NCBI GenBank assembly: GCA_937890525.1
Contig: CALADI010000009.1
Location: 23,128-87,127 of the forward strand
Origin: an uncultured Clostridia bacterium
Lineage (GTDB): Bacteria; Bacillota; Clostridia; Oscillospirales; Oscillospiraceae
DNA: 64,000 nucleotides
Direction: 5' to 3'
The notes below the pieces were generated by a model, which had not been told where the DNA came from, did no database searches, and saw only the letters and a list, made by a program, of their open reading frames with translations. Shown here piece after piece: positions 1 through 6,968 of this stretch; positions within the stretch are counted from its first letter, which is position 1; each line of letters opens with the position of its first letter. Position numbers and translations under genes: made by a program.

Positions 1-771
1 GGCGGCGATCACCGCCTCCATCATACTGCTGCGCAGACCGCCCCGCTCCAGCGCCCGGACGCCCTGGATGGTGCTGCCCCCGGGGGAGCAGACGGCGTCC
101 TTCAGGGCACCGGGGTGCTGCCCGGTGGTGAGCACCAGCTGCGCCGTGCCCAGCATAGCTTGGGCGGCATAGACCAGCGCCTTGTCCCGGGGCAGACCGC
201 AGGCCACGCCCCCGTCTGCCATGGCTTCCAAAATCTGGCAGTAGAAAGCGGGGCTGCATCCTGCCACGGCGCTGGCGGCGTCGATCAGATGCTCCGGCAG
301 CCGGTCAAACAGACCTGCGCCCTCCATCAGATCCAGAAATTCATTCAAATCCGCCTGATTTACCCGGTCGTTGGCGTCGTAGACGATCAAGCCCTGCCCC
401 ACCCCAGAAGGTGTATTGGGCATGATGCGGATGATGGGGTAGCCTCCACCCAGCATCGACGCAATGTTGGCCATGGTCAGCCCCGCCGCCATGGTCACGA
501 GGACCGCATCGGTGCGGACCTCCAAAATGGGCTTCAAGCCGCCCAGAACTTCCTCCATATACTGAGGCTTCACCCCAAGGATCACGAACTTGGATCCCCT
601 TGCCACGGACTCGTTGGTGGACGCCACCAACTGGTGCTCCTGGGCAAAGTCCCGAGCATGCTCCCACCGCTTGGAGCTGACCAGGATCTCCTTGCCGGGG
701 ACTTTCTTCGCCGCCGCCTTGGCCAGCGCCCCGCCCATATTGCCGATGCCGATAAAGCCTAATTTCGCCAT
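1..771 (-). CDS. proC: pyrroline-5-carboxylate reductase (3' end beyond window)
   Basis: Catalyses the last step of proline synthesis, NAD(P)H-dependent reduction of 1-pyrroline-5-carboxylate, in the cytosol. The reading frame opens with a Rossmann fold (KLGFIGIGNMGGALA, first 15 residues). It continues with ILGVKPQ, then IRIMPNTPSGVGQG, and near the window edge the family signature region around PGGSTIQGVRALE. 257 codons are visible against a usual 265-275, so only the last few residues are missing. Two in-frame ATGs lie at 777 and 771. AGGAGG at 779-784 sits directly against the first but 7 nt from the second, so 771 is chosen. The gene is transcribed divergently from the aminotransferase at 885. 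The family call is firm. Confidence 0.95.
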   Translation of the reverse strand, partial: MAKLGFIGIGNMGGALAKAAAKKVPGKEILVSSKRWEHARDFAQEHQLVASTNESVARGSKFVILGVKPQYMEEVLGGLKPILEVRTDAVLVTMAAGLTMANIASMLGGGYPIIRIMPNTPSGVGQGLIVYDANDRVNQADLNEFLDLMEGAGLFDRLPEHLIDAASAVAGCSPAFYCQILEAMADGGVACGLPRDKALVYAAQAMLGTAQLVLTTGQHPGALKDAVCSPGGSTIQGVRALERGGLRSSMMEAVIAA

Positions 772-794
772 ATCCATCCCTCCTGTTTTCCCTT

Positions 795-823
795 ATCATA
801 TCAGCACTTGGCGGAAAATGCAA
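795..823 (-). promoter_or_regulatory. proC promoter
   Basis: On the minus strand, TTGCAT (823-818), a 17-nt spacer and TATGAT (800-795) lie about 20 nt before the proC ribosome site. Confidence 0.7.
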
Positions 824-828
824 TCACC

Positions 829-857
829 TTGCACCGGGAATAAGAGTGTGCTATACT
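829..857 (+). promoter_or_regulatory. aminotransferase promoter
   Basis: TTGCAC (829-834), a 17-nt spacer and TATACT (852-857). It overlaps the divergent proC promoter, so the two genes may compete for polymerase. Confidence 0.75.
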
Positions 858-884
858 CTTAGCATCTATTGTGAGGTGAATGTG

Positions 885-2078
885 ATGATCCAGCAAACCA
901 TGTACGATCTGGGCGCCCACCGCTCCTGCATTCGGGAGCTGTTTGAATACGGACGGATGCGCGCGGCTCAGGTGGGAGCAGAAAATGTGTTTGACTTCTC
1001 TCTGGGCAACCCCTCCATCCCCGCCCCGGAGCAGGTGAGCACGACCATTGCCCAACTGGTCGCCCAGACCGAGCCCACGGCGCTCCATGGCTATACCCCC
1101 GCCGTGGGGGATGCCGAGGCACGGCGCTCCATCGCTGAGGATCTGAACCGGCGCTATGATGCCGGAGTGCGCCCGGAGGATCTGTTTCTGGGCTGCGGCG
1201 CTGCGCCGGAGCTGGTCAGCGTGATCCGGGCATTGGCTGTGCCCGGGGCAGAATTTATCGCCATCGCCCCGTATTTCCCGGAGTACAAGCCCTTCGTCAC
1301 CGGCTGCGGCGGCATATTCCGCAGCGTTGCCGCCCAGATCCCGGATTTTGGCATCGACCTTGCCGCCTTGGAAAGCGCCATCACCCCCCATACCCAAGCC
1401 GTCATCGTCAATTCCCCCAACAACCCCTCCGGGGCGGTCTACCGGCAGGAGACTTTGGAGCGCCTTGCTGATCTGCTCACCCGAAAATCCCGGGAGGTGG
1501 GGCATCCCATCTACATCATTGCCGACGAACCCTACCGGGAACTGGTCTACGGCGGCATCCAAGTCCCCTTCCTGCCCAAGCTGTACCCGGACACGGTGGT
1601 GTGCTACTCCTACTCCAAATCTCTGTCCCTGCCGGGTGAGCGCATCGGCTATGTCTATGTCCCCCGTCAGGCCCAGGAGCATGACGCCCTGTATGCCGCC
1701 ATCTGCGGGGCGGCACGGGTATCCGGCCATGTCTGCGCTCCTTCCCTGTGGCAGAAGGTCATCGCCCAGTGCGCCCACCTGCACCCGGATCTTGCCCAGT
1801 ACGATCACAACCGCCGGCTGCTGTGGCAGAGGCTCACCGCCATGGGCTACGAGACTGCCCGCCCCGACGGGGCATTCTACCTCTTTGTCAAAGCCCCCAA
1901 CGGCAGCGCCAAGGCGTTTTCCGAACTGGCGAAAAAGCAGGATGTTCTGGTGGTTCCCGGAGATGATTTCGGGTGCCCGGAATACTTCCGGCTGTGCTAC
2001 TGCGTCAGCGCCGACTGCATCCAGCGCAGCCTGCCCCGGTTCCAAACCCTGATGGAGCAGATCAAATCCCCAGAATAA
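885..2078 (+). CDS. pyridoxal-phosphate-dependent class I/II aminotransferase
   Basis: Fold-type I aminotransferase of about 397 residues, the usual family length. Visible signatures are the substrate-binding FSLGNPS near the N-terminus, the cofactor-binding NSPNNPSG, IIADEPYRELVY, and the Schiff-base lysine segment SYSKSLSLPGERIGY. The C-terminal small domain contains PDGAFYLFVK. The start at 885 is preceded by AGGTG at 874-878. Members of this branch are often annotated as aspartate aminotransferases, but the amino donor cannot be told from sequence. It is transcribed alone and ends in a hairpin shared with the opposing gene. Confidence 0.88.
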   Translation: MIQQTMYDLGAHRSCIRELFEYGRMRAAQVGAENVFDFSLGNPSIPAPEQVSTTIAQLVAQTEPTALHGYTPAVGDAEARRSIAEDLNRRYDAGVRPEDLFLGCGAAPELVSVIRALAVPGAEFIAIAPYFPEYKPFVTGCGGIFRSVAAQIPDFGIDLAALESAITPHTQAVIVNSPNNPSGAVYRQETLERLADLLTRKSREVGHPIYIIADEPYRELVYGGIQVPFLPKLYPDTVVCYSYSKSLSLPGERIGYVYVPRQAQEHDALYAAICGAARVSGHVCAPSLWQKVIAQCAHLHPDLAQYDHNRRLLWQRLTAMGYETARPDGAFYLFVKAPNGSAKAFSELAKKQDVLVVPGDDFGCPEYFRLCYCVSADCIQRSLPRFQTLMEQIKSPE

Positions 2079-2081
2079 GCG

Positions 2082-2112
2082 AAAAAAGGCACGCAACAGC
2101 GTGCCTTTTTCT
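2082..2112. terminator. bidirectional intrinsic terminator
   Basis: The stem GGCACGC/GCGTGCC with loop AACA is flanked by A6 on the left and T5 on the right, between two convergent genes. Confidence 0.85.
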
Positions 2113-3206
2113 TATTTTCGCAGAATCGTGCTGGCGTTCAGCACCAAGGGGCTGTACAAAAACAGCACATCCTGATCGGTAAACTGAACATACTGCCCCA
2201 ATGCCGCCGGGGCAATATACCGGGTATCCAGCAGCGTCACCTTGGCATAGGACTGCACCAGCAGCGGCGCAAGGGACGAGCCGAAGGAATCCCGGAAGAT
2301 CACCAGTTCCCGATCGGTATCCGCATGTGGATTGGTGATGGTCTGCACCGCCATACCCCCGGACAGGAACACATCGTATAGATCCCGGCTGTCCAGCTTG
2401 TCCATGTCGTAGATCTTCGTCGTCTTTCCCGTGTCATAGGAATAAACCTCGCAGTCCTGCCAGCCCTCCCATGTGAGATAGCGCAGGGTGTCCGGCTCCA
2501 TAGGCAGTGCCGCCTGACCGTAGTACACCCCGTAGAAGGGCTTGTCCAGCGCCTGCTGTGCAAAGCCCCGAGGAACATCCACACCAAAGGATCCTGCGAT
2601 TTTCTCTGCGACGGGGACGATCTGATCTTGGGACCAATGGGTATCCGTGCGGTAGTAGCTGCCGGCACTCAGCACATCGGCAAGGTCGATCCTCTGCGCC
2701 CAAGGCATCTGCTCTTCCAGCCGGGAAAACAGGCTGTCATAGTCCATCCGCAGGACTCCCGCCCCATCCGCAAGGTAATATCCCTTGTCCGGCGCCACCG
2801 CATAGCGGATGGTACAGCCGGTATCCGCCAGATACATCCGGTACAGGTCGTTAAAGCGAGCCGCCGCATAGTCGACCATATCCTCTTTTAAGGGATACTC
2901 CATCTTGGCGGCAGCGCCGCCGTGGAGGTAGATGCCGTTGTTGTCCTTCTTCTGGAAGCCGTAGTAGTTCAGCACCGCATTCACCCGGCGCCAACTGTCC
3001 CGCAGGGGGAACTGATCCACGGCGTATTTGCCGAAATCCTTGGAAAATTCCCCGGACAGCACCGACTGGGCCGTGATCTGGGGGAACTGCTCCAAGGGTC
3101 TGCGCTCTGCATCCGAAGCGGCATCAGCAGGCTTGAACCACGCAAAGACCGACAGCACCAGCCACAGCCCCGCCACCAGCCAAAATCCAAGATACGGTTT
3201 TTTCAT
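2112..3206 (-). CDS. DHHW/AlgX-AlgJ-like SGNH-fold O-acetylation protein
   Basis: Predicted to be anchored by an N-terminal membrane helix (FWLVAGLWLVLSVFAWF) with the rest outside the cell. DTHW at residues 188-191 supplies the Asp-His pair, and Ser307 in FRDSFGSS fits the catalytic serine of the AlgJ/AlgX/DHHW family. These proteins work with an MBOAT partner to transfer acetyl groups to an extracellular polymer. The partner is the gene immediately upstream, 12 nt away on the same strand. AAGGAGGTGG precedes ATG 3206. Which polymer is modified (peptidoglycan, teichoic acid or capsule) is not shown by the sequence. Confidence 0.8.
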   Translation of the reverse strand: MKKPYLGFWLVAGLWLVLSVFAWFKPADAASDAERRPLEQFPQITAQSVLSGEFSKDFGKYAVDQFPLRDSWRRVNAVLNYYGFQKKDNNGIYLHGGAAAKMEYPLKEDMVDYAAARFNDLYRMYLADTGCTIRYAVAPDKGYYLADGAGVLRMDYDSLFSRLEEQMPWAQRIDLADVLSAGSYYRTDTHWSQDQIVPVAEKIAGSFGVDVPRGFAQQALDKPFYGVYYGQAALPMEPDTLRYLTWEGWQDCEVYSYDTGKTTKIYDMDKLDSRDLYDVFLSGGMAVQTITNPHADTDRELVIFRDSFGSSLAPLLVQSYAKVTLLDTRYIAPAALGQYVQFTDQDVLFLYSPLVLNASTILRK

Positions 3207-3218
3207 GATGCCACCTCC

Positions 3219-4592
3219 TTAGAAACGGAAATACAGGAACGGGTTGAAGCTGCCGTCCACCAGACTGGCGGTGCACAGCACCAGCAGCGCTGCCATGACC
3301 ACAGGCTCGATCCAAGTGCCGTCAAATCGAAGCGCCCACTTCTTCAGCCTCGGCATTGCCCCCACGATGCCCAGCAGGAGCACCACGGCATAGCTGCGCA
3401 GGTAGTAGAGGGTCTGGGCGTTGACCAGCGGCACGCCCCCGGCGCCGAACATCCCGCCGATGTCCTGCGCCGCCTGTTGAAGAGATGCGGCATTGAACAG
3501 CACAAAGCTGATCCCCACCGCCAGCAGCACATAGCCGTGGCGCAGGAATGCGGGCAATTTGGCAATGGCGGGGATCCATTTTTCCACCAGCAGCAGCGCC
3601 GCAAACATCAGCCCCCACAGGACGAAGTTCCATGCAGCGCCGTGCCACAGCCCGGTGAACAGCCACACGAACAGGACATTGCGCAGCCACTTGACCCGGC
3701 CCACCCGGCTGCCCCCCAAGGGGATGTACAGGTAGTCCCGGAACCAGCCGCCCAGCGTCATATGCCACCGCCGCCAGAACTCCTGAATGGAGCGGGAGAT
3801 GAAGGGATAGTCAAAATTCTCCGGGAATCGGAAGCCGAAGATCCGCCCAAGCCCGATGGCCATGTCGGAATAGCCGGAGAAGTCAAAGTAGATGTGCAGG
3901 CTGAAGGCAAGGGCATAGATCCAGTAAAAGACCACGCTCTTTTCCCCACAGTCCCGGAACACCGCCACCAGCGCGCCCAGCTGGTTGGCGATGAGCACCT
4001 TCTTCCCCAGACCCATGACAAACCGCCGCAGACCAAGGCGCAGATCCTCCATGCCAGTGGAGCGCTGGCGCAGCTCCCGCTCCACATCCACATAGCGGAC
4101 GATGGGCCCGGCGATGAGCTGGGGGAACAGGGACACATAGCATCCGAAATCAATGAGATTCTTCTGGGCCTGCGCTCTGCCCCGGTACACATCGATGGTG
4201 TACGACAGGATCTGGAAGGTGTAGAAGCTGATGCCGATGGGCAGGGCGATCTTGGGCAGAGGAATGGCTGTCCCCAGCACCGCATTCACATTCTCAAGGA
4301 GAAAATCCGCATATTTATAGTAGCCCAGCATGCCCAGTCCTGTTACAATAGAGCAGATCAGGAACAATTTTCGCATTTTTGGGGTACGGCTTGCGCCGAT
4401 GGCAAGCCCCCAGCCGTAGTGGATCAGGATGGACAGCACCATCAGCGCCACCAGTCTCGGCTCCCCCCAAGCGTAGAAAAACAGGCTGGCAATCAGCAGC
4501 CAGAGATTCTTCCCCCGCCGGGGCAGAGCAAAGTACACCAGCACCACCACGGGGAGGAAGTAGAACAAAAATTCAATGCTGGAAAAGAGCAT
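3219..4592 (-). CDS. MBOAT-family O-acyltransferase (AlgI-like)
   Basis: Polytopic membrane O-acyltransferase of 457 residues, close to the 460-470 of AlgI/PatA/DltB relatives. Many hydrophobic segments are visible from the N-terminus (LFYFLPVVVLVYFAL) onward. Two MBOAT landmarks are present: FWRRWHMTLGGWFRDYLYIPLGG, and the conserved His317 within LWHGAAWNFVLWG. It should take acetyl groups across the membrane from a cytosolic donor and hand them to the DHHW protein encoded just downstream. The pair forms a two-gene unit. There is no DltA/DltC nearby, so D-alanylation is less likely than O-acetylation. Confidence 0.88.
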   Translation of the reverse strand: MLFSSIEFLFYFLPVVVLVYFALPRRGKNLWLLIASLFFYAWGEPRLVALMVLSILIHYGWGLAIGASRTPKMRKLFLICSIVTGLGMLGYYKYADFLLENVNAVLGTAIPLPKIALPIGISFYTFQILSYTIDVYRGRAQAQKNLIDFGCYVSLFPQLIAGPIVRYVDVERELRQRSTGMEDLRLGLRRFVMGLGKKVLIANQLGALVAVFRDCGEKSVVFYWIYALAFSLHIYFDFSGYSDMAIGLGRIFGFRFPENFDYPFISRSIQEFWRRWHMTLGGWFRDYLYIPLGGSRVGRVKWLRNVLFVWLFTGLWHGAAWNFVLWGLMFAALLLVEKWIPAIAKLPAFLRHGYVLLAVGISFVLFNAASLQQAAQDIGGMFGAGGVPLVNAQTLYYLRSYAVVLLLGIVGAMPRLKKWALRFDGTWIEPVVMAALLVLCTASLVDGSFNPFLYFRF

Positions 4593-4613
4593 CTCATACC
4601 GCCTTTCTCATAG

Positions 4614-4644
4614 AAACAGCCGCCGCAGACTGCGACGGCTGTTT
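4614..4644 (-). terminator. terminator of the mntP-vanZ-lipoprotein operon
   Basis: A near-perfect 14-bp stem (AACAGCCG...CGGCTGTT) lies 11 nt past the lipoprotein stop, with only a short T run after it. The MBOAT gene follows on the same strand. Confidence 0.6.
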
Positions 4645-4654
4645 TCGTTGATCC

Positions 4655-5176
4655 TTACTTTACGACCCGGGTCACCGTGCCGCCGCAGATCGTGGTGAAA
4701 GCCTCCACGAACTGGTCGGTGGTCACACCCAGCTGGGGATCCAGCATGATGAACATCACCACATCGCCGCAGACCACAGCCTGCTTCTCGGTGGCTTCCA
4801 CGCAGATCCACTTGCGGGTATCGATGTTGTTGAACATCTGGTCGGCCAGCTTGTCTGCTGCTTCGGCGCTGTCGCACCGGGCGACGACCAGAGAGTAAGC
4901 CTGAGCGCCCATCATGGACTCGGAAGCGGTGGCTTCCTTCACCCCGGTGGCATCCTCGCCGCCCAGGAAGGTGGCGACGGTGTAGCCGTCGGTCAGATCC
5001 AGGGGAATGTCCTGCACAGGCAGCTCCACCTTCACATTCTCATACAGCTTGGCGATCAGCTCAGAGGGCGTGCCCTCGGGAGCGGTGACGGCATCGCTGC
5101 CGCCGGCGTTGGCGCCGCAGCCTGCCATGGCTGCAAACAGCATCACACAGGCCAGGATCATTGCAATTCTCTTCAT
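4655..5176 (-). CDS. putative DUF4358-like lipoprotein
   Basis: A 173-residue exported protein. The signal peptide IAMILACVMLFAAMAGC ends in a lipobox (MAGC). The mature part starts with a short Gly/Asp-rich linker and continues as one compact domain with ELIAKLYENV near its start and KQAVVCGDVVMFIML in its second half. The overall pattern resembles small clostridial lipoproteins of the DUF4358 type, but that match is from memory and tentative. ATG 5176 overlaps the vanZ stop as ATGA, and GGAGG precedes it by 11 nt. It is the last gene of the mntP operon. Function unknown. Confidence 0.7.
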   Translation of the reverse strand: MKRIAMILACVMLFAAMAGCGANAGGSDAVTAPEGTPSELIAKLYENVKVELPVQDIPLDLTDGYTVATFLGGEDATGVKEATASESMMGAQAYSLVVARCDSAEAADKLADQMFNNIDTRKWICVEATEKQAVVCGDVVMFIMLDPQLGVTTDQFVEAFTTICGGTVTRVVK

Positions 5177-5628
5177 TTGGATTTTCTCCTCCATACTTGT
5201 TTGTTTTGGATGATATGGTAACCGAGCAGCGCCACCGCTGCCCCCACGGCAAAGCCGGAGGCATCGATCCACACATCGATCAGGCTGGACGCCCGCCCGG
5301 GTACATACAGTTGAATGGTCTCGTCCACACAGGCCGCCGCCAATCCGGCGCCCAGCAGACCAAGGGGAATGCGCTGGATCCATGCGGCGCAATAGGCGGC
5401 GCACAGCAGCCCCAGCAGGGCAAATTCCGAAAAATGCCCCAGCTTGCGGATCAGACCGTGGATCCATTCCTCCCGGGGCAAAAATGGCAGCAGCCGGTAC
5501 ACCAGCTCCATCACTCCGCCGCTGACTTGAGAGGACTGCGCCCCCGCCAGCAGAGAGTTGCCCCAGATAAAGGCAAGATTCACCCCGATCAGCACAGCCA
5601 GAACCGGCTGCCACCGGGTATGTCTCAT
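5173..5628 (-). CDS. VanZ-like membrane protein
   Basis: A 151-residue polytopic protein of the VanZ family. The pattern is RKLGHFSEFALLGLLCA followed by DETIQLYVPGRASSLIDVWIDASGFAVG, which are the two most conserved blocks of the family. Four hydrophobic segments are visible. VanZ homologues are linked to teicoplanin or lipoglycopeptide tolerance in some species, but the chromosomal copies have no defined biochemical role. Both ends overlap neighbours by 4 nt (ATGA with mntP upstream and with the lipoprotein downstream), so translation is probably coupled across the three genes. Confidence 0.85.
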   Translation of the reverse strand: MRHTRWQPVLAVLIGVNLAFIWGNSLLAGAQSSQVSGGVMELVYRLLPFLPREEWIHGLIRKLGHFSEFALLGLLCAAYCAAWIQRIPLGLLGAGLAAACVDETIQLYVPGRASSLIDVWIDASGFAVGAAVALLGYHIIQNKQVWRRKSK

Positions 5629-6197
5629 CCGATCACCCCCAAATGCTCCAACAGGATCTCAAGCCCCAGCACGATGAGGATCAGCCCCCCGGCGATCTGC
5701 GCCTTCTTCTCGAAGCGGTCCCCGAACACGCTGCCGATCTTCACGCCTGCGGCGGACATGGCAAAGGTCACCACGCCGATCAGCGCCACGGCAGCAAGGA
5801 TGTCCACATCCCCCGCCATAGCCAGCGAGATCCCCACCGCCAGCGCATCGATGCTGGTGGCTACCGCCAGCACCGCCATGGTCTTGGGGGAAAAGTCGCC
5901 GGCGCCGCTTTCGTCCTCATCGCCGCCGGTGAAGGCCTCCCGGAGCAGATTCCCCCCGATGATGGCCAGCAGACCAAAGGCGACCCAATGGTCAAAGGCT
6001 TCGATGACTCCGGCGAACATGGAGCCCAGCACATAGCCGATCAGCGGCATCGCCGCCTGAAAGGCGCCGAACCAAAGCCCGCACAGCGCCATGCTGCGCC
6101 CATCCGCCCGGCGCAGGGTCAGCCCCTTGCACACGGACACGGCAAAGGCATCCATGCTCACGCCCAGCGCTAAAAACACGAGTTCAACGATCCCCAT
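5625..6197 (-). CDS. mntP: manganese efflux pump MntP
   Basis: Exports Mn(II) across the cytoplasmic membrane. The 190-residue sequence has six hydrophobic segments and the conserved acidic residues of the family in GVSMDAFAVSVCKG (first helix) and VATSIDALAVGISLA (fourth helix), which form the metal path. A charged, Glu/Asp-rich cytosolic loop (GGDEDESGAGD) separates the two repeats. GGAGG precedes ATG 6197. The gene is first in an operon with vanZ and a lipoprotein and is driven by a strong promoter with a leader of about 113 nt. Regulation by metal through that leader is plausible but unproven. Confidence 0.93.
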   Translation of the reverse strand: MGIVELVFLALGVSMDAFAVSVCKGLTLRRADGRSMALCGLWFGAFQAAMPLIGYVLGSMFAGVIEAFDHWVAFGLLAIIGGNLLREAFTGGDEDESGAGDFSPKTMAVLAVATSIDALAVGISLAMAGDVDILAAVALIGVVTFAMSAAGVKIGSVFGDRFEKKAQIAGGLILIVLGLEILLEHLGVIG

Positions 6198-6311
6198 AAT
6201 TCCTCCACCCGCAGAAAATTCGACCGGCAGGAACCCCGGACCGGGTCTGCGCTATGGTATCTCTCCGGCGGGTCATCGGGATGGGACTGGTCGCGGCGCA
6301 ACGCCTTGTTG
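6198..6311 (-). promoter_or_regulatory. structured 5' leader of mntP, possible metal-sensing RNA
   Basis: The transcript from the promoter at 6318-6346 should carry about 113 untranslated nt. Two stems are visible: GCAAC/GTTGC near the 5' end, and ACCCGC pairing with GCGGGT immediately before the GGAGG ribosome site. CCGG-rich segments lie between them. mntP genes are often controlled by the yybP-ykoY Mn riboswitch, but its hallmark GGGGAGTAG box is not present here. This is either a different or very divergent cis-acting RNA, or simply a structured leader. Confidence 0.4.
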
Positions 6312-6317
6312 CTGGGT

Positions 6318-6346
6318 ATTTTACCAGAGCCGCCGGGGGATGTCAA
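6318..6346 (-). promoter_or_regulatory. mntP operon promoter
   Basis: On the minus strand, a perfect TTGACA (6346-6341), a 17-nt spacer and TAAAAT (6323-6318). Confidence 0.82.
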
Positions 6347-6393
6347 GCAAATGCCGTCGCATCGTCCGCTTAAAAATTCTTAAAGGCATCACA

Positions 6394-6426
6394 CAAAAAA
6401 GCTGCCGCCGCAACTGCGGCAGCAGC
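6394..6426 (-). terminator. terminator of the P-loop gene
   Basis: The stem GCTGCCGC/GCGGCAGC is followed on the minus strand by T6, about 25 nt past the stop at 6449. Confidence 0.85.
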
Positions 6427-6448
6427 CCTTATGCAAGTGGTAAGTAGA

Positions 6449-6856
6449 TCAGAGGTACTGCTTCACGGACTCGGAAGCGGTCTCGGGATCATCAGACACG
6501 GTCATGGTGATCTTCAGGTTGTTGGTCTGAGCGAACTGGGCGCACCAGTTGATGAACTCCTCGCCCACGGCACGGTCGGAGCCAATGGTCTTGTACAGAT
6601 TATCGATAAAGACGCAGGTAATGTCGAAGTTGCCGGCGTGCAGTCCGCTGAGCATACCCTTGAGCTTATCGGCATTGTTGATGCCCAGCTCCTCGGAATC
6701 CACCAGACGAACCTTGTAGTTCACATCATAGGTCAGCTTCTTGCCGTACTCGATGCAGACGATATCGCCGTTCTCGTTGGCGACTGCATCCTGGATAGCG
6801 GAAATCAGCTTCTTAGTTTTGCCGGAACCCTTCAGGCCCATAATCACTTTAATCAT
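6449..6856 (-). CDS. small P-loop NTPase, function unknown
   Basis: A 135-residue protein that is little more than one nucleotide-binding fold. Walker A is GLKGSGKT at residues 7-14. A Walker B-like strand VFIDNLY lies at about residue 82. There is no membrane segment and no added domain. Databases often label such clostridial proteins as twitching motility or PilT-like, but no pilus genes are nearby and the protein is far shorter than PilT, so that name should not be trusted. AAAGGAGGAG precedes ATG 6856. It has its own promoter and terminator and is therefore a single-gene unit. Confidence 0.7.
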   Translation of the reverse strand: MIKVIMGLKGSGKTKKLISAIQDAVANENGDIVCIEYGKKLTYDVNYKVRLVDSEELGINNADKLKGMLSGLHAGNFDITCVFIDNLYKTIGSDRAVGEEFINWCAQFAQTNNLKITMTVSDDPETASESVKQYL

Positions 6857-6898
6857 AGGAAACTCCTCCTTTGCTATGCCGTATTCGGCTGTGTCAAT

Positions 6899-6927
6899 AT
6901 TCTACCATCAGACGAATATTTTTTCAA
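6899..6927 (-). promoter_or_regulatory. promoter of the P-loop gene
   Basis: On the minus strand, TTGAAA (6927-6922), a 17-nt spacer and TAGAAT (6904-6899). It lies in the gap after pgi, where no terminator was seen, so pgi read-through may add to expression. Confidence 0.75.
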
Positions 6928-6968
6928 CCATAATTATGCAATTTGCAAAAAGAATTTTCTTCCCGGGA

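Noticed and set aside
801..2096. Long antisense reading frames over the aminotransferase and many other genes
   Set aside because: They are mirror frames of GC-rich genes, with Pro/Arg/Ala/His-rich low-complexity translations, no ribosome site and no domain motifs.
2922..4613. 563-residue plus-strand frame opposite the MBOAT and DHHW genes
   Set aside because: The translation is His/Gln/Pro-rich with no motifs, whereas the minus-strand genes have catalytic residues and good ribosome sites.
6198..6346. yybP-ykoY manganese riboswitch before mntP
   Set aside because: The conserved GGGGAGTAG core and partner loop were looked for on the minus strand and not found; only a structured leader is claimed.
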